A DNA stretch of 64,000 nucleotides. Source: Marinomonas hwangdonensis. GTDB taxonomy: Bacteria; Pseudomonadota; Gammaproteobacteria; Pseudomonadales; Marinomonadaceae. The DNA is taken from assembly GCF_003721245.1 (NCBI RefSeq), contig NZ_RIZG01000011.1:1-64000 (forward strand), given 5' to 3'. Position numbers and translations under genes: made by a program. This document shows positions 1-10,974 of this stretch, piece after piece (the stretch's first letter is position 1; the number at the start of each line of letters is the position of its first letter). Below the pieces are notes generated by a model, which was not told where the DNA came from, did not search any database, and saw only the letters and a program-made list of their open reading frames with translations.

Positions 1-127
1 TATTAAGGATCTACAGATTTTGTGCAACCCTTTTTTAAAGAAAATTTAAATTAATGGCATTTAATTCAATTTTAGATCACTCCTTAATCAACACGCCCTA
101 AAATTGACTGTTTTATAATCTAAACCG

Positions 128-991
128 TTAAATTTCCTGCTTTATAACACTCCAATCAATGCTCGGAGCACGCATACCATGCGCTCCTTTATATTCAGGA
201 CTCATTGGTGACTGCCAATTTTCAAGAGCTACAGGATCTAAACGATAAATCTCAACTTCCAATGGATGGCATGTTGATAAAGGGTCTATGCCGTCTCGAC
301 CCAAGAAATCCACAGATAGGTCTCCGCCTGGACAGCAAGACATCGCACACAACAAATCAATCTCCGCGAAAAATTCGAGATAATCCCCTTTTTGGGCAGG
401 ACACGGCTTCATAAAATACTGATCATCTTCATTTAAACCAGTACATTGAAAAACGTTCAACACATCATGTACATCAAACTCAGTTAATCCATGTGGAAGT
501 ACGGCACGAACCAAATTGGAATGACAATGAAAGTCAAAGTCTTCACCAGTTAATAGGTAGTTTATATAAGGATCACAACGCGTACCGAGTAAATCATGTA
601 CTCGCCCGCCATCTCCATCCTTACCATAATTGTCCAGCGTATCCTCTATAATAGTTGCCATTGGGCGTAAGAAAGGCAGCGTAGACCATAGCCTGTCATA
701 TGTACTTATATGTGCACTCTGCAGCTGACGTGTGCGCGACGCCCACATGCGCTCCCTTGGATCGTGTAGATTCCACATATTGAAGTCACCAACTTGCGGA
801 CCTTCTGAAACGCGAATCCGAAACACATGCCCCGCTGGCACCTTCCAAGCTTGACCAGATCGCATTGGAACCTTTATGGTTTCCACCAAAGTACGCTTTG
901 CATACCCTTCTTTTAAAGAATCGTAAAACACTTTATCAACAGCCAGTTTCGAGCCTTCACCTGACCTGTACGCTGCTTCCACATTCGCCAT
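128..991 (-). CDS. DUF1989 (urea carboxylase-associated family) protein
   Basis: The 287-residue protein matches the DUF1989 family, whose members often sit beside urea carboxylase or amino-acid/amine use genes; their exact role is not settled. Visible family features are the core AGHVFRIRVSEGPQVGDFN near residues 53-71, the HCHSNL segment and the CPGGDLS motif near residue 219. It is longer than the single-domain urea carboxylase-associated proteins because of an N-terminal extension of about 40 residues. No urea carboxylase gene is nearby. It is transcribed divergently from a LysR regulator with a 107-base shared promoter region, so that regulator probably controls it (inference). Family placement is fairly sure; function is unknown. 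Confidence 0.8.
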   Translation of the reverse strand: MANVEAAYRSGEGSKLAVDKVFYDSLKEGYAKRTLVETIKVPMRSGQAWKVPAGHVFRIRVSEGPQVGDFNMWNLHDPRERMWASRTRQLQSAHISTYDRLWSTLPFLRPMATIIEDTLDNYGKDGDGGRVHDLLGTRCDPYINYLLTGEDFDFHCHSNLVRAVLPHGLTEFDVHDVLNVFQCTGLNEDDQYFMKPCPAQKGDYLEFFAEIDLLCAMSCCPGGDLSVDFLGRDGIDPLSTCHPLEVEIYRLDPVALENWQSPMSPEYKGAHGMRAPSIDWSVIKQEI

Positions 992-1098
992 ATTGTCTCT
1001 CCAAATTAAGTTTCTATTTGACTTAGACTAGAGAAAACGGAAACTCAAAAAAATGGACATTTATTTTAAATACATGACAAATATTCAAGAGTGCGTTT

Positions 1099-1950
1099 AT
1101 GAGCCTTCCCTATACTGCATTACACACTTTTCATCTGGCAGTTCGCTTCGGCAGTCTAAAACAAACAGCAGATTATCTGAGCTTGACCGAATCTGCCGTT
1201 AGCCATCAAATCAAACGCCTTGAAGCACAATTAGGTTACGCCCTCTTTTATAAATCCGGACGACAATTAAAAGTCACACCAGAAGGTGCAAAACTCTCAA
1301 CAGAATTATCTCAACCCTTCGATCATATTGACCAAGCACTATTAACAAAAAAGCAGAGCACGCACACCATAACTCTGTATTGCCTACCTTCTCTCATCGA
1401 ACCTTGGTTATTACCAAGGTTACTTGCATTCAAAAAAACTAATCCGAATTACGATTTAGCCATTCGATATTACTCCTCAGCACCTGACTATCTAGATGAA
1501 TATAGCTTGCGCATTGGCAACCATGAAAACTGTGATTCCATGAACTATTCACTCACGCCAATTTTTTCGGGTGAAACACTACCAGTCTGCAGCCCGATCT
1601 ATTTAAGTCAGCATCCAAACCTTCTATCTCTTAATGGGTTATTGGAAGCAGACCTCTTACATGATCACTCAGATGCTAGCTGGCAAGATTGGTTCTCCCT
1701 GCAAAACAAGCAACTGATTCAACCAGCAAAAGTGATTTACGAAGATTTCCACTTACTCAAAATGGCCACGCTGGCGGCACAAGGAGTCGCCTTGTGCCCA
1801 GAGGCACTGATTCAGCAAGACCTGCTAAATGGAACATTAGTTACGCTTTCTCATCGGAAGGGTAACATTGGCCGTTATTATGCTATCGAACAGAATCGAT
1901 ACGCTCATGCCAATACCCAGTTACTTATTGAACACCTACTCAAATCATAG
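1099..1950 (+). CDS. LysR-family transcriptional regulator (GcvA-like)
   Basis: This 283-residue protein has an N-terminal winged HTH (about residues 5-62; FHLAVRFGSLKQTADYLSLT followed by the AVSHQIKRLE recognition helix) and a C-terminal LysR substrate-binding domain. The spacing and the ALFYKSGRQL wing resemble the GcvA subgroup. It faces away from the DUF1989 gene, the usual arrangement for a LysR protein and its target. The ligand cannot be told from the sequence. A strong bidirectional terminator follows directly and separates it from convergent purL. Confidence 0.85.
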   Translation: MSLPYTALHTFHLAVRFGSLKQTADYLSLTESAVSHQIKRLEAQLGYALFYKSGRQLKVTPEGAKLSTELSQPFDHIDQALLTKKQSTHTITLYCLPSLIEPWLLPRLLAFKKTNPNYDLAIRYYSSAPDYLDEYSLRIGNHENCDSMNYSLTPIFSGETLPVCSPIYLSQHPNLLSLNGLLEADLLHDHSDASWQDWFSLQNKQLIQPAKVIYEDFHLLKMATLAAQGVALCPEALIQQDLLNGTLVTLSHRKGNIGRYYAIEQNRYAHANTQLLIEHLLKS

Positions 1951-1958
1951 ACACAAAA

Positions 1959-1988
1959 AAACCCTTTAGCTTTTTAGCTAAAGGGTTT
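1959..1988. terminator. Bidirectional intrinsic terminator between lysR and purL
   Basis: A perfect 13-bp inverted repeat (AAACCCTTTAGCT / AGCTAAAGGGTTT) with a TTTT loop is flanked by an A-tract on the left. It lies 9 bases after the lysR stop and 21 bases before the end of convergent purL, so it can serve both. Confidence 0.9.
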
Positions 1989-2009
1989 CATCTGTACTAA
2001 TTTATCGAA

Positions 2010-5000
2010 TTAACCTAACCACTTTCTTGCGTTTTGGAACAAACGCAACCATGGCGCTTGTTCTTGCCATTCGCTTGGGTGCCAGCTGTGCTGAACCGTA
2101 CGATAAACACGCTCAGGATGAGGCATCATAATAGTCACGCGACCATCTTCAGATGTTAAACCCGTTACCCCTTGCGCTGAACCATTCGGGTTGAATGGGT
2201 AACGCTCGGTTGCTTGTCCGTAGTTATCTACATAACGTAACGAAATTTGATTCGCCGAAGCCAGTGTCGCCATATCTTGGTCATCACGGTATTCAGTCAA
2301 ACCTTCACCATGAGCAACGACGATAGGCATACGAGAACCTTCCATACCGGCAAGCAAGATCGAGTTCGACTGCTGAACTTCCACTTGTACAAGGCGCGCT
2401 TCAAACTGAGAAGATTGGTTACGAACAAATTTCGGCCAATGCCCCGCACCAGGAATCAACTCGTATAAATTCGACAACATCTGACAACCATTACACACAC
2501 CAAGGGTGAAAGTGTCAGGACGATTGAAGAAGGCTTCAAATTGCTCACGAGCAACTGGGTTGAAAAGGATAGACTTCGCCCAACCTTCACCCGCCCCCAA
2601 CACGTCACCGTATGAGAAACCACCGCAGGCAACCAAACCACTAAATTGATCCAGCGTCGTACGACCAGACAAGATATCACTCATGTGAACATCTACTGGA
2701 GTGAAGCCCGCTTTGTGGAAAGCCGCTGCCATTTCGACTTGACCGTTTACACCTTGCTCACGCAAGACGGCAATCTTAGGTTTAACACCAGAAGCAATAA
2801 AGGCAGCGACAATGTCTTCATTTTGATCGAAACGAACATCCGCAGATAAACCGGGATCTTTTGCATCAAGCAAATTATCGAACTCTTGCTGTGCCGACTC
2901 TGGATTATCACGCAATGCTTGAATACGGTAGCTGGTTTCTGACCACACACGTTGCCAATTAATACGAGATTCTTCAAGAAGCGTTTCGCCAGTAAAACGA
3001 ACACGAATGCTATCGTCACCAGACAAGGTGGCAATAGAAGTGACAGCGACGCCTACTTTTGCATAAGCAGCAACGATAGCGGTCACATCGGATTCATTGA
3101 CTTGAATCACGGCACCCAACTCTTCGCTAAATAAGGCAGGTCCCACTTGGGCACGATTAGAAACCACTTCATCAAGATCGATATTCAGACCCAAATGACT
3201 CGCGAACGACATTTCAACCAAGGTTGCAAACACACCACCGTCAGAACGGTCATGGTAAGCCAACAATTTGCCTTCCGCATTAAGCGCTTGAGTGGTATCG
3301 AAGAAACCCGCCAATGCAGCTGCGTCATCTACATCTGGGGCTTGCTGCCCTAATTTATTGTAAACCTGAGCAATAACAGAACCGCCAAGACGATTTTTAC
3401 CTGCGCCCAAATCAATCAACAACAAACGTGTATCGGCTTTGTTTTGCAGTTCTGGTGTTAATGTCTTACGAACATCCGTTACTGGGGCAAACGCCGAGAT
3501 AACCAAAGAAAGTGGCGACGTTACCGCTTTTTCTTTGCCATCTTCTTTCCATACGGTCTTCATCGACATTGAGTCTTTGCCCACTGGAATGGCAATATCC
3601 AATGCTGGACACAATTCCATACCAACCGCTTTTACAGTTTGGTAAAGCTTTTCATCTTCGCCTTCATGACCTGCGGCCGCCATCCAGTTTGCAGACAACT
3701 TAATGCTACTACGTTTAGTAATGTGTGCTGCCGCCAAGTTAGTTAACGCTTCACCAACGGCCATACGACCAGATGCAGGCGCATCCAACAACGCAATGGG
3801 CGTACGCTCACCCATCGTCATGGCTTCACCGGTGTAACTTTCAAGAGAGGACGTTGTTACCGCCACATCGGCTACTGGCACTTGCCATGGCCCCACCATT
3901 TGATCACGAGCTACCATGCCAGTAATCGAACGGTCGCCAATGGTAATCAAGAAATTTTTGCTCGCTACCGTTGGCAAGCTCAATACACGATTTGCTGCCT
4001 CAGCAAGGTCTACATCAATCGCGGTAAAATCATCACCCGCAATAATGGCTTTTTTAGCTTCACGGTGCATTTTTGGTGGCTTGCCAAATAAAACAGACAT
4101 TGGCAAATCAACGGGATTGTTATCGAAATGCTCATCCGCCACTTGCAGATGCATTTCTTCTTTCGCCTCACCAACGATGGCAAAAGGACAACGCTCACGT
4201 TCACAAATCGCGGTAAATTCTTCAACTCGATCTGGAGAAACCGCCATAACGTAACGCTCTTGCGATTCGTTACACCAGATTTCTAGTGGTGACATACCTG
4301 GTTCATCGTTAAGCACCTTGCGCAAATCAAAGTTACCACCGCGCTCGCCGTCTTTGACCAATTCAGGCAAGGCGTTAGACAAACCACCAGCGCCCACATC
4401 GTGGATAAAGCTGATTGGGTTTTTGTCACCAAGCTGCCAGCAACGGTCGATCACTTCCTGACAACGACGTTCCATCTCTGGGTTACCGCGCTGTACAGAA
4501 GCAAAATCTAGATCTTCGTTACCATCAGCAGACGCCATAGAAGATGCCGCGCCACCGCCAAGACCGATCAACATCGCAGGACCACCAAGTACGATTAACT
4601 TAGCACCTACTTTAATCTCTTGTTTTTCAACGTGCTCACGACGAATGTTACCGATACCGCCAGCTAACATAATTGGCTTGTGGTAACCACGTACTTCTTC
4701 TTGAGAAGCACCTTGGATTTTTTGCTCATAAGTACGGAAGTAACCCAATAGGTTTGGACGACCAAACTCATTGTTAAATGCGGCACCACCGATAGGACCT
4801 TCGATCATAATATCCAAAGGCGTTACGATACGAGACGGTTTGCCGTAATAGCTTTCCCATGGCTGTTCAAAACCTGGAATTTTAAGATCGGATACTGTGT
4901 AACCGCTCAAACCGGCTTTTGGCTTTGAGCCAATACCTGTCGCGCCTTCGTCACGAATCTCACCACCAGAACCCGTAGCCGCACCTGAGAAAGGCGCAAT

Positions 5001-5909
5001 GGCCGTTGGATGGTTGTGAGTTTCTACCTTCATCAAAATATCGATGTGTTCGTGACTGAAATCGTATTCACGGGTTTCAGCGGATGGGAAGAAACGCCCA
5101 CCAAAGTGACCTTCCATCACAGCAGCGTTGTCTTTATAAGCAGACAAGGTGCCATGAGGATTATGTTCGTGAGTGTTCTTGATCATTTTAAACAAGGAGC
5201 GCTCTTGCTCCTCGCCATCAATGGTCCAAGACGCATTAAAAATTTTGTGACGACAATGTTCTGAGTTTGCTTGCGCAAACATCATCAACTCCACATCGAT
5301 TGGATTACGACCCAACTCAATGAAAGACTCAACAAGGTAATCAATTTCGTCATCCGCAAGGGCAAGACCTAGCGTTTGGTTTGCCTCAACCAAGGCTGCA
5401 CGGCCGCCACCCAGCACATCAACACTTGTCATGGGTGCTGGTTCTGCGTGAGAGAACATGTCAGACGCGTCGCTCAATGCCGGAAGCACGCTTTCTGTCA
5501 TGCGGTCATGCAACATAGCAGACAACAAATCCAGCTCTTCAAGCGACAAAGGCGCTGAGCTATGAATAAAGTATTCCACGCCACGTTCGACGCGAGATAC
5601 GGCCGCAAGGCCACAGTTATGAAGGATATCGGTTGCTTTCGATGACCAAGGTGAAATAGTGCCTAAACGAGGAACCACTAAAACACTTTGATCAGATGAA
5701 CTGACTTGGGAGGATTTAGGACCGTAGGCCAAAGCGCGTTGAAGAACAGTTTCCTGCTCAGAAGTAAGCGTTTGATTATCAGCCAGCTCCACGAAATGGA
5801 GAAATTGCGCATCAACATCTGTAACAGACGGGATAGATGCTTGCATATTGGCTAATAACTTTGCCTTGCGAAACGCCGATAGCGCTGCGGAACCATGCAG
5901 AGTTAGCAT
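2010..5909 (-). CDS. purL: Phosphoribosylformylglycinamidine synthase (PurL, large single-chain type)
   Basis: PurL carries out the fourth step of purine synthesis, converting FGAR plus glutamine and ATP to FGAM in the cytosol. At 1299 residues it is the long, fused form usual in gammaproteobacteria (E. coli about 1295). The N-terminal PurS-like region is followed by the two AIRS-type synthetase halves (for example [20 protein letters not shown] near 300) and a C-terminal class I glutaminase domain. The glutaminase has nucleophile Cys in [11 protein letters not shown] and the His-Glu pair in MPHPERVYR. It is a single-gene unit; tadA lies upstream with a 109-base gap. No PurR-type box was recognised in that gap. 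Confidence 0.98.
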   Translation of the reverse strand: MLTLHGSAALSAFRKAKLLANMQASIPSVTDVDAQFLHFVELADNQTLTSEQETVLQRALAYGPKSSQVSSSDQSVLVVPRLGTISPWSSKATDILHNCGLAAVSRVERGVEYFIHSSAPLSLEELDLLSAMLHDRMTESVLPALSDASDMFSHAEPAPMTSVDVLGGGRAALVEANQTLGLALADDEIDYLVESFIELGRNPIDVELMMFAQANSEHCRHKIFNASWTIDGEEQERSLFKMIKNTHEHNPHGTLSAYKDNAAVMEGHFGGRFFPSAETREYDFSHEHIDILMKVETHNHPTAIAPFSGAATGSGGEIRDEGATGIGSKPKAGLSGYTVSDLKIPGFEQPWESYYGKPSRIVTPLDIMIEGPIGGAAFNNEFGRPNLLGYFRTYEQKIQGASQEEVRGYHKPIMLAGGIGNIRREHVEKQEIKVGAKLIVLGGPAMLIGLGGGAASSMASADGNEDLDFASVQRGNPEMERRCQEVIDRCWQLGDKNPISFIHDVGAGGLSNALPELVKDGERGGNFDLRKVLNDEPGMSPLEIWCNESQERYVMAVSPDRVEEFTAICERERCPFAIVGEAKEEMHLQVADEHFDNNPVDLPMSVLFGKPPKMHREAKKAIIAGDDFTAIDVDLAEAANRVLSLPTVASKNFLITIGDRSITGMVARDQMVGPWQVPVADVAVTTSSLESYTGEAMTMGERTPIALLDAPASGRMAVGEALTNLAAAHITKRSSIKLSANWMAAAGHEGEDEKLYQTVKAVGMELCPALDIAIPVGKDSMSMKTVWKEDGKEKAVTSPLSLVISAFAPVTDVRKTLTPELQNKADTRLLLIDLGAGKNRLGGSVIAQVYNKLGQQAPDVDDAAALAGFFDTTQALNAEGKLLAYHDRSDGGVFATLVEMSFASHLGLNIDLDEVVSNRAQVGPALFSEELGAVIQVNESDVTAIVAAYAKVGVAVTSIATLSGDDSIRVRFTGETLLEESRINWQRVWSETSYRIQALRDNPESAQQEFDNLLDAKDPGLSADVRFDQNEDIVAAFIASGVKPKIAVLREQGVNGQVEMAAAFHKAGFTPVDVHMSDILSGRTTLDQFSGLVACGGFSYGDVLGAGEGWAKSILFNPVAREQFEAFFNRPDTFTLGVCNGCQMLSNLYELIPGAGHWPKFVRNQSSQFEARLVQVEVQQSNSILLAGMEGSRMPIVVAHGEGLTEYRDDQDMATLASANQISLRYVDNYGQATERYPFNPNGSAQGVTGLTSEDGRVTIMMPHPERVYRTVQHSWHPSEWQEQAPWLRLFQNARKWLG

Positions 5910-6018
5910 GTTGAGTATTGCCTCACTTGGTAGTTTTGGGGAAATGGTGCGGGTATTTTAAATCAATGAGGCAAATAGAGGCTAGCAGAGTATGAAATTT
6001 CTACACCAAATGACGGAA

Positions 6019-6516
6019 TTAATCGCCTAAATAGCCTCTTTTTGCCTGTTCTCTGAGCTTCTTTTTTTGTTCACGACGATATTGAAAGAACTGAGAAAGC
6101 TGCGTCGACGCTGTTTCAGCCAACACACCAGACGCCACTGTCACTTTGTGATTAAGGTATGGGGCCTGAAAAAACTGCCCCTGACTTTCCACGATGCCAC
6201 TTTTAGGCTCCGTCGCCGCATAAACGACTCGATCAATACGAGCATGTACGATAGCACCCGCACACATTGAACAAGGCTCTAAGGTGACATATAAGGTCGC
6301 ACCAGGAAGCCGGTAATTATTCATTCGTTTACACGCATCACGAATTGCCTGAATCTCCGCGTGAGCGGTTGGATCACAAAGGGAAATGGGCGAGTTATAG
6401 CCTTCACCGATAATCTCATCATTGAGCACCACAATGGCACCAACCGGAATCTCGTTTTCTGATCCAGCTTTAGCGGCCAATGCAATAGCTCTTGCCATCC
6501 AGACATCGTCTTTCAT
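6019..6516 (-). CDS. tadA: tRNA-specific adenosine deaminase TadA
   Basis: TadA converts A34 to inosine in the anticodon of tRNA-Arg(ACG). The 165-residue protein has the cytidine/deoxycytidylate deaminase zinc site: HAE in TAHAEIQAI with the catalytic Glu, and PCSMCAGAI giving the two zinc Cys ligands. The basic C-terminal tail (REQKKKLREQAKRG) is typical of TadA. It is divergent from the CBS-domain gene, with an inverted repeat at 6541-6561 in the shared promoter region. Confidence 0.95.
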   Translation of the reverse strand: MKDDVWMARAIALAAKAGSENEIPVGAIVVLNDEIIGEGYNSPISLCDPTAHAEIQAIRDACKRMNNYRLPGATLYVTLEPCSMCAGAIVHARIDRVVYAATEPKSGIVESQGQFFQAPYLNHKVTVASGVLAETASTQLSQFFQYRREQKKKLREQAKRGYLGD

Positions 6517-6540
6517 TATTGATCTACCTCAAAGCGAATA

Positions 6541-6561
6541 GATTGCCTTTGCTAGGCAATC
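6541..6561. promoter_or_regulatory. Inverted repeat in the tadA / CBS-protein divergent region
   Basis: A perfect 8-bp inverted repeat (GATTGCCT / AGGCAATC) with a 5-base loop lies 25 bases upstream of tadA and 51 bases upstream of the CBS gene. There is no T-tract on either side, so an operator or short leader hairpin is likelier than a terminator. The cognate regulator is unknown. Confidence 0.4.
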
Positions 6562-6611
6562 CGCTCTACACTCAAATCTAAAGAATACATACTCACAAGG
6601 AGACTTACTTC

Positions 6612-7034
6612 ATGCGCACAGTGGCAGATTTAATGATTACCAACTTAATTACCTTAAGAGAAAACGATTCTCTAGCGACGGCAAAAACACTCATGCAAGA
6701 GAAGAATATCAGAAACATCCCCATAGTGAATGACGAGGGAGAGTGTGTTGGTATGCTGACGCAGCGTGAATACTTACGTCATGCGTTTCATCTAGTGAGT
6801 CAGTTTGGTACGCAGCAAATCTCGAAAAAAGAACAACAAACGCCCATCGCCAATGCCATGAATAAAGACATATTAACAATAAGTCCTGAAACAGACCTCA
6901 ATCTGGCCGCTGAATTTTTTATCGAAAACAAATACGGCTGTTTACCTGTTACTCAGGACAACAAGCTTGTGGGCATTCTTACCCCTGTGGACTTCGTCAA
7001 GCTCGCTCATAAAATGCTGACTGAATCGGCCTAA
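6612..7034 (+). CDS. Tandem CBS-domain protein
   Basis: The 140-residue protein consists of two CBS domains and nothing else. The first spans about residues 5-60 (LMITNLITLRENDSLATAK ... RNIPIVNDEGECVGMLTQR). The second spans about 80-138 (MNKDILTISPETDLNLAAE ... CLPVTQDNKLVGILTPVDF). Stand-alone CBS pairs bind adenosyl nucleotides and usually act as energy sensors or partners of other proteins; the partner here is not evident. AAGGAG lies 10 bases before the ATG. It ends 4 bases from the end of the convergent cold-shock gene. Confidence 0.85.
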   Translation: MRTVADLMITNLITLRENDSLATAKTLMQEKNIRNIPIVNDEGECVGMLTQREYLRHAFHLVSQFGTQQISKKEQQTPIANAMNKDILTISPETDLNLAAEFFIENKYGCLPVTQDNKLVGILTPVDFVKLAHKMLTESA

Positions 7035-7038
7035 GTAT

Positions 7039-7293
7039 TTAGAACCGTTGACTAGAGTCAGAGGATGTAGATTGCGCCTCTTTCTCTACTGTCACATCTA
7101 TCGCTTGCAAACCAAACTCCGTGCTGGACAAAGAAAAGCTAACAGCCTGTCCTTTTCTAAGTGTTTTATGACCCTCGCAAGCAATCGATTTGTAATGCAC
7201 AAACACATCACTGTCTTTATCCCTTTGAATAAACCCCATTCCTTTCGTGTCATTAAACCACTTAACCTTGCCAGTCAGTCGATCCATAGCCAT
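7039..7293 (-). CDS. Cold-shock domain protein
   Basis: A single cold-shock (OB-fold) domain carries both nucleic-acid-binding motifs, RNP1 (KGMGFI) and RNP2 (DVFVHY), after the KVKWFN signature. The C-terminal tail of about 15 residues is Ser/Gln rich. GAGG is only 2 bases from the first ATG but 8 bases from an in-frame ATG at 7287, so the real start is probably MDRLTGKVKW (82 residues). RNP1 reads MGF where classical CspA reads YGF, and the domain is diverged from the CspA type. An A-rich AAN tract overlaps the Shine-Dalgarno region (separate entry). Members bind single-stranded RNA or DNA as chaperones or anti-terminators. Confidence 0.9.
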   Translation of the reverse strand: MAMDRLTGKVKWFNDTKGMGFIQRDKDSDVFVHYKSIACEGHKTLRKGQAVSFSLSSTEFGLQAIDVTVEKEAQSTSSDSSQRF

Positions 7294-7315
7294 CGCCTCT
7301 TTTTATTATTTTTAT
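7294..7315 (-). promoter_or_regulatory. A-rich (AAN)n tract on the cold-shock gene ribosome-binding site
   Basis: Directly 5' of the GAGG Shine-Dalgarno sequence the transcript reads AAAAATAATAAAAA (minus strand of 7300-7313). This fits the AANAANAA pattern bound by the Hfq distal face with Crc in Pseudomonas. It nearly matches the repeats in the CrcZ-like region at 19.1 kb. Translational repression through Hfq is inferred. Confidence 0.35.
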
Positions 7316-7391
7316 GGTTTGATTCGTTTTAACATCAACAAAAAGCAGAAAGTCAAAAGTGACCTCCCGCTTTCCGTCTAAAAAAGAACGC

Positions 7392-10175
7392 TTACAAGGA
7401 TTCGATACGGACTTTTTGCTCTTCTAATTTACTCACCGCCAACTGCAAGTCATCGCATTTAGCACGCTCTTTCTCGACCACTTCTGGAGGAGCCTTAGCC
7501 ACAAAACTGTCGTTTGAAAGTTTACCTTGGATGCGCTCAAGGTCTTTTGTTGCCTTATCAATTTCTTTTTGCAGACGAGCGATTTCAGCGTCTTTGTCGA
7601 TCAAACCTGCCATGGGAACCAGCACTTCCATGTCACCCACCAATGCGGTTGCAGACATCGGCGCTTCATCACCCACATTTAACCAAGTCACGGACTCTAA
7701 TTTCGCCAGCGTTTGCAAGAAAGTTAGGTTCGCATCTAAACGCGCTTTATCTTGATCAGAACCATTACGGAACAAAATAGTCAGGGGTTTAGAAGGAGAA
7801 ATGTTCATTTCACCACGAATGTTACGAATGCCTTCGATAACCCCTTTCAGCCACTCCACATCCGCTTCAGCTTGCGCGTCTTTTTTCGCTTCTTCAGCTT
7901 CAGGGTAGTTACTCAGCATCACAGTGTCACCCATCACGCCTGCAAGCGGTGCAACACGCTGCCAAATTTCTTCGGTTAGGAATGGCATCATTGGATGAGC
8001 GAGTCTCAAAAAGGCTTCTAGCACACGAACTAACGTGCGACGAGTCCCCATCAGTTGCGCGGCGGTGGCGTTTTCATCCCAAAGCACTGGCTTAGACAAC
8101 TCCAAATACCAATCACAGTATTCGTGCCACATAAATTCATACAATGCTTGAGAAGCCAAATCGAAACGATGCGTGTCAAAGGCACGATTCACCGCCTCTT
8201 CCGCGTGCTGTAGACGAGAAATAATCCACTTATCCGCTAAAGACAATTCAACTTCTGCGCCATTTTGACCACAGTCTTGATCTTCTGTGTTCATCAAGAC
8301 ATACCGCGTGGCGTTCCAAATCTTATTACAGAAGTTACGGTACCCTTCCAAGCGATTAAGATCGAACTTAATATCACGACCACCAGACGCCAACGAGCAA
8401 AGCGTAAAACGCAATGCATCGGTACCGTATGCTTGAATGCCTTCAGGGTAAGTTTCGCGAGTATTCTTCTCAACTTTTTCAGCCAAACGAGGCTGCATCA
8501 TGCCAGAAGTGCGCTTCGCCACTAAAGACTCGATGTCAATACCATTAATCAAATCCAATGGATCGATTACGTTGCCTTTGGATTTAGACATTTTATCGCC
8601 ACGTTCATCACGGATTAACCCCGTAATATAGACGGTTTTGAAAGGTACTTTATTCGTAAACTTCAACGTCATCATAATCATTCTGGCTACCCAGAAGAAA
8701 ATAATGTCAAAGCCCGTGACTAATACATCGGATTCACTGAAATCTTTAAAATCTTGCGTTTCTTCTGGCCAACCTTGCGTTGCAAAAGTCCAAAGCGCTG
8801 AAGAGAACCAGGTATCTAGCACATCTTCGTCTTGAGTCAATTCAAGGTCCGCTGCCAAACCATATTTCGCGCGAACCTCGTCTTCACTCTTACCAACATA
8901 ATGTTTGCCATCGGCATCGTACCAAGCAGGAATTTGATGCCCCCACCAAAGTTGACGAGAAATACACCAATCCTGAAGATCACGCATCCAAGCAAAGTAG
9001 GTATTCTCCCACTGCTTAGGCACAAATTGAATGTCGCCATTTTCAACCGCTTCAATTGCGGGCTTCGCCAAGGACTCGACCGCCACATACCACTGCTGCG
9101 TTAAATAAGGTTCAATCACGGTATTACCACGTTCACCACGTGGTACTTTTAGCTTGTGATCAACGACTTTTTCAAGCAAGCCAAGCGCATCAAAATCGGC
9201 AACAACCGCTTTACGAGCAACAAAACGATCCATACCACGGTATTTTTCTGGTGCGGTATCATTGATAGCCGCATCGTCAGTCAAAATATTGATCAATGGC
9301 ATGTCGTGGCGTTTACCCACTTCATAGTCATTAAAATCGTGGGCCGGAGTAATTTTCACACAACCCGTACCAAACTCTTTATCCACATATTCGTCTGCAA
9401 CGATTGGTATACGACGACCCACCAATGGCAAGTCAATATACTGACCAACAAGATCCATAAAACGCTCATCATCTGGGGCTACCGCCACCGCAGCATCACC
9501 AAACATGGTTTCTGGACGTGTTGTCGCCACGACAATGTGATCTTTTCCGTCCGCGGTTGTTACTCCATCGGCAAGCGGGTAACGGAAATACCACATGAAG
9601 CCAATTTCTTCTTCTGAAATAACTTCTAGATCGGACACGGCCGTATGTAATACAGGGTCCCAGTTTACGAGGCGCTGACCACGATAAATAATGCCTTCAT
9701 CAAATAAACGTACAAACACTTCCTGAACCGCCGCAGACATACCGGGGTCCATCGTAAAGCGCTCTTTTTCCCACGCAACCGAGTCACCCAAGACACGCAT
9801 TTGATCGGAAATCGTACCACCAGACTGCGCTTTCCATTCCCACACTTTTTCAAGGAATTTCTCACGACCTAAATCATGACGGGTAATGTTTTGAGCAGCT
9901 AACTGACGCTCCACCACCATTTGTGTAGCGATCCCCGCATGGTCGGAACCCGGCTGCCATAAAGTACGGCGACCTTTCATTCGTTCGCGGCGAATCATGG
10001 CATCCATCAAGGTATGCTGAAAAGCATGGCCCATGTGCAGGCTACCAGTGACGTTTGGTGGTGGAATCATGATAGAGAAAGGTGAACCGCTGCCTTGAGG
10101 TGCGAAACATCCACTCTCTTCCCAACGTTGATAAATAGGCTGTTCGATACTTTGAGGTTGGTAGATTTTTTCCAT
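7392..10175 (-). CDS. valS: Valyl-tRNA synthetase
   Basis: A class I aminoacyl-tRNA synthetase of 927 residues that charges tRNA-Val. The HIGH-type motif is in [18 protein letters not shown] near residue 38 and the KMSKS loop is [14 protein letters not shown] near residue 530. The CP1 editing domain lies between them (for example [11 protein letters not shown]). The C-terminal coiled coil typical of ValRS ([20 protein letters not shown]) is present, and the full length is normal. It lies downstream of a 129-residue conserved hypothetical gene, as in the Pseudomonas pepA-holC-x-valS block. No T-box leader was seen. Confidence 0.98.
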   Translation of the reverse strand: MEKIYQPQSIEQPIYQRWEESGCFAPQGSGSPFSIMIPPPNVTGSLHMGHAFQHTLMDAMIRRERMKGRRTLWQPGSDHAGIATQMVVERQLAAQNITRHDLGREKFLEKVWEWKAQSGGTISDQMRVLGDSVAWEKERFTMDPGMSAAVQEVFVRLFDEGIIYRGQRLVNWDPVLHTAVSDLEVISEEEIGFMWYFRYPLADGVTTADGKDHIVVATTRPETMFGDAAVAVAPDDERFMDLVGQYIDLPLVGRRIPIVADEYVDKEFGTGCVKITPAHDFNDYEVGKRHDMPLINILTDDAAINDTAPEKYRGMDRFVARKAVVADFDALGLLEKVVDHKLKVPRGERGNTVIEPYLTQQWYVAVESLAKPAIEAVENGDIQFVPKQWENTYFAWMRDLQDWCISRQLWWGHQIPAWYDADGKHYVGKSEDEVRAKYGLAADLELTQDEDVLDTWFSSALWTFATQGWPEETQDFKDFSESDVLVTGFDIIFFWVARMIMMTLKFTNKVPFKTVYITGLIRDERGDKMSKSKGNVIDPLDLINGIDIESLVAKRTSGMMQPRLAEKVEKNTRETYPEGIQAYGTDALRFTLCSLASGGRDIKFDLNRLEGYRNFCNKIWNATRYVLMNTEDQDCGQNGAEVELSLADKWIISRLQHAEEAVNRAFDTHRFDLASQALYEFMWHEYCDWYLELSKPVLWDENATAAQLMGTRRTLVRVLEAFLRLAHPMMPFLTEEIWQRVAPLAGVMGDTVMLSNYPEAEEAKKDAQAEADVEWLKGVIEGIRNIRGEMNISPSKPLTILFRNGSDQDKARLDANLTFLQTLAKLESVTWLNVGDEAPMSATALVGDMEVLVPMAGLIDKDAEIARLQKEIDKATKDLERIQGKLSNDSFVAKAPPEVVEKERAKCDDLQLAVSKLEEQKVRIESL

Positions 10176-10316
10176 TATGGTGTCTTAAAGCTCTTATGTG
10201 GCGGTAAATAGGTTTTCAAGGATTATAACGTGTCGTAACCAGATAAAAAATAATACGAACACAATTAAGGCATCTATATCAGGCTGCTCGACTTATTGAC
10301 ACAGCACAAGAAGCCA

Positions 10317-10706
10317 TTAGTTGTCTTTTGTTTGAGGAGAGTCTGCGACATTTTGCGCGTCAGCAAGATGCAATGCCTGTATCACTTCAGCCACCAGCTC
10401 GGGTAAACGCTTTTCGAGGACATCGGTAATCGCTTTGGCAATTTGCGCCTGAGAAGGAGAAGAGACGCTTAACGCTGACACTTTCTCCGCCAAAACAGGA
10501 GGAATACCTTTCTCATCGTCTTGGGTAGCGTTCTTATGATCATCAAGCGACTGAACAAAATGGGCTTCTTGGCTAACCGAACTCGACACTTGATCGGCCA
10601 CAATATCCATCAAAATGGGAATATCATCCTGATTACGCAGTGCCGATATCAGCGCCTCTTCATCTGGCTCAAAAATATCGTCATGCGAAGTGGCTAGGTC
10701 TGACAT
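10317..10706 (-). CDS. Conserved hypothetical protein between pepA and valS
   Basis: An acidic protein of 129 residues with no catalytic motif. A short hydrophobic motif DDIPILMDIVADQ (about residues 27-39) sits in a low-complexity acidic N-terminus, followed by a predicted helical C-terminus (AKAITDVLEKRLPELVAEVIQAL). Its place, immediately upstream of valS, matches that of an uncharacterised gene in Pseudomonas that lies between holC and valS; this positional match is from memory and function is unknown. The neighbour holC, expected next to it, is not found here. Confidence 0.7.
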   Translation of the reverse strand: MSDLATSHDDIFEPDEEALISALRNQDDIPILMDIVADQVSSSVSQEAHFVQSLDDHKNATQDDEKGIPPVLAEKVSALSVSSPSQAQIAKAITDVLEKRLPELVAEVIQALHLADAQNVADSPQTKDN

Positions 10707-10891
10707 AGAAAAACCGTTAGTAAGAAAACAGAATAGAACCGTTAAACAAACTTGTTTAACCCCTGTATGTAGCCCTTAACTTTCGCACTGTAAAACACAA
10801 AAGTCTACCCTCTAACGCAAAAGCCGACTGAACGATGGATTCCACTGATGCCATAAACCAGTCAAACCCTTTTATGAAGGTTTTTTCAGTC

Positions 10892-10927
10892 AAAAAAAAG
10901 CAGCGACAAATACTAGCGCTGCTTTTC
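10892..10927 (-). terminator. Intrinsic terminator of pepA
   Basis: Read on the minus strand, GAAAAGCAGCG ... CGCTGC forms a GC-rich hairpin followed by a run of eight T (from GCTTTTTTTT). It lies about 50 bases after the pepA stop. The + strand reading has only a weak T run. Confidence 0.85.
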
Positions 10928-10974
10928 ATTAAGGACCTACTTTATTCTTAATAACCAGTGCGCTGGCTAACGAC

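Noticed and set aside
2247-5558. Many short open frames on the strand opposite purL
   Set aside because: All are shadows of the purL reading frame, without ribosome sites or recognisable motifs.
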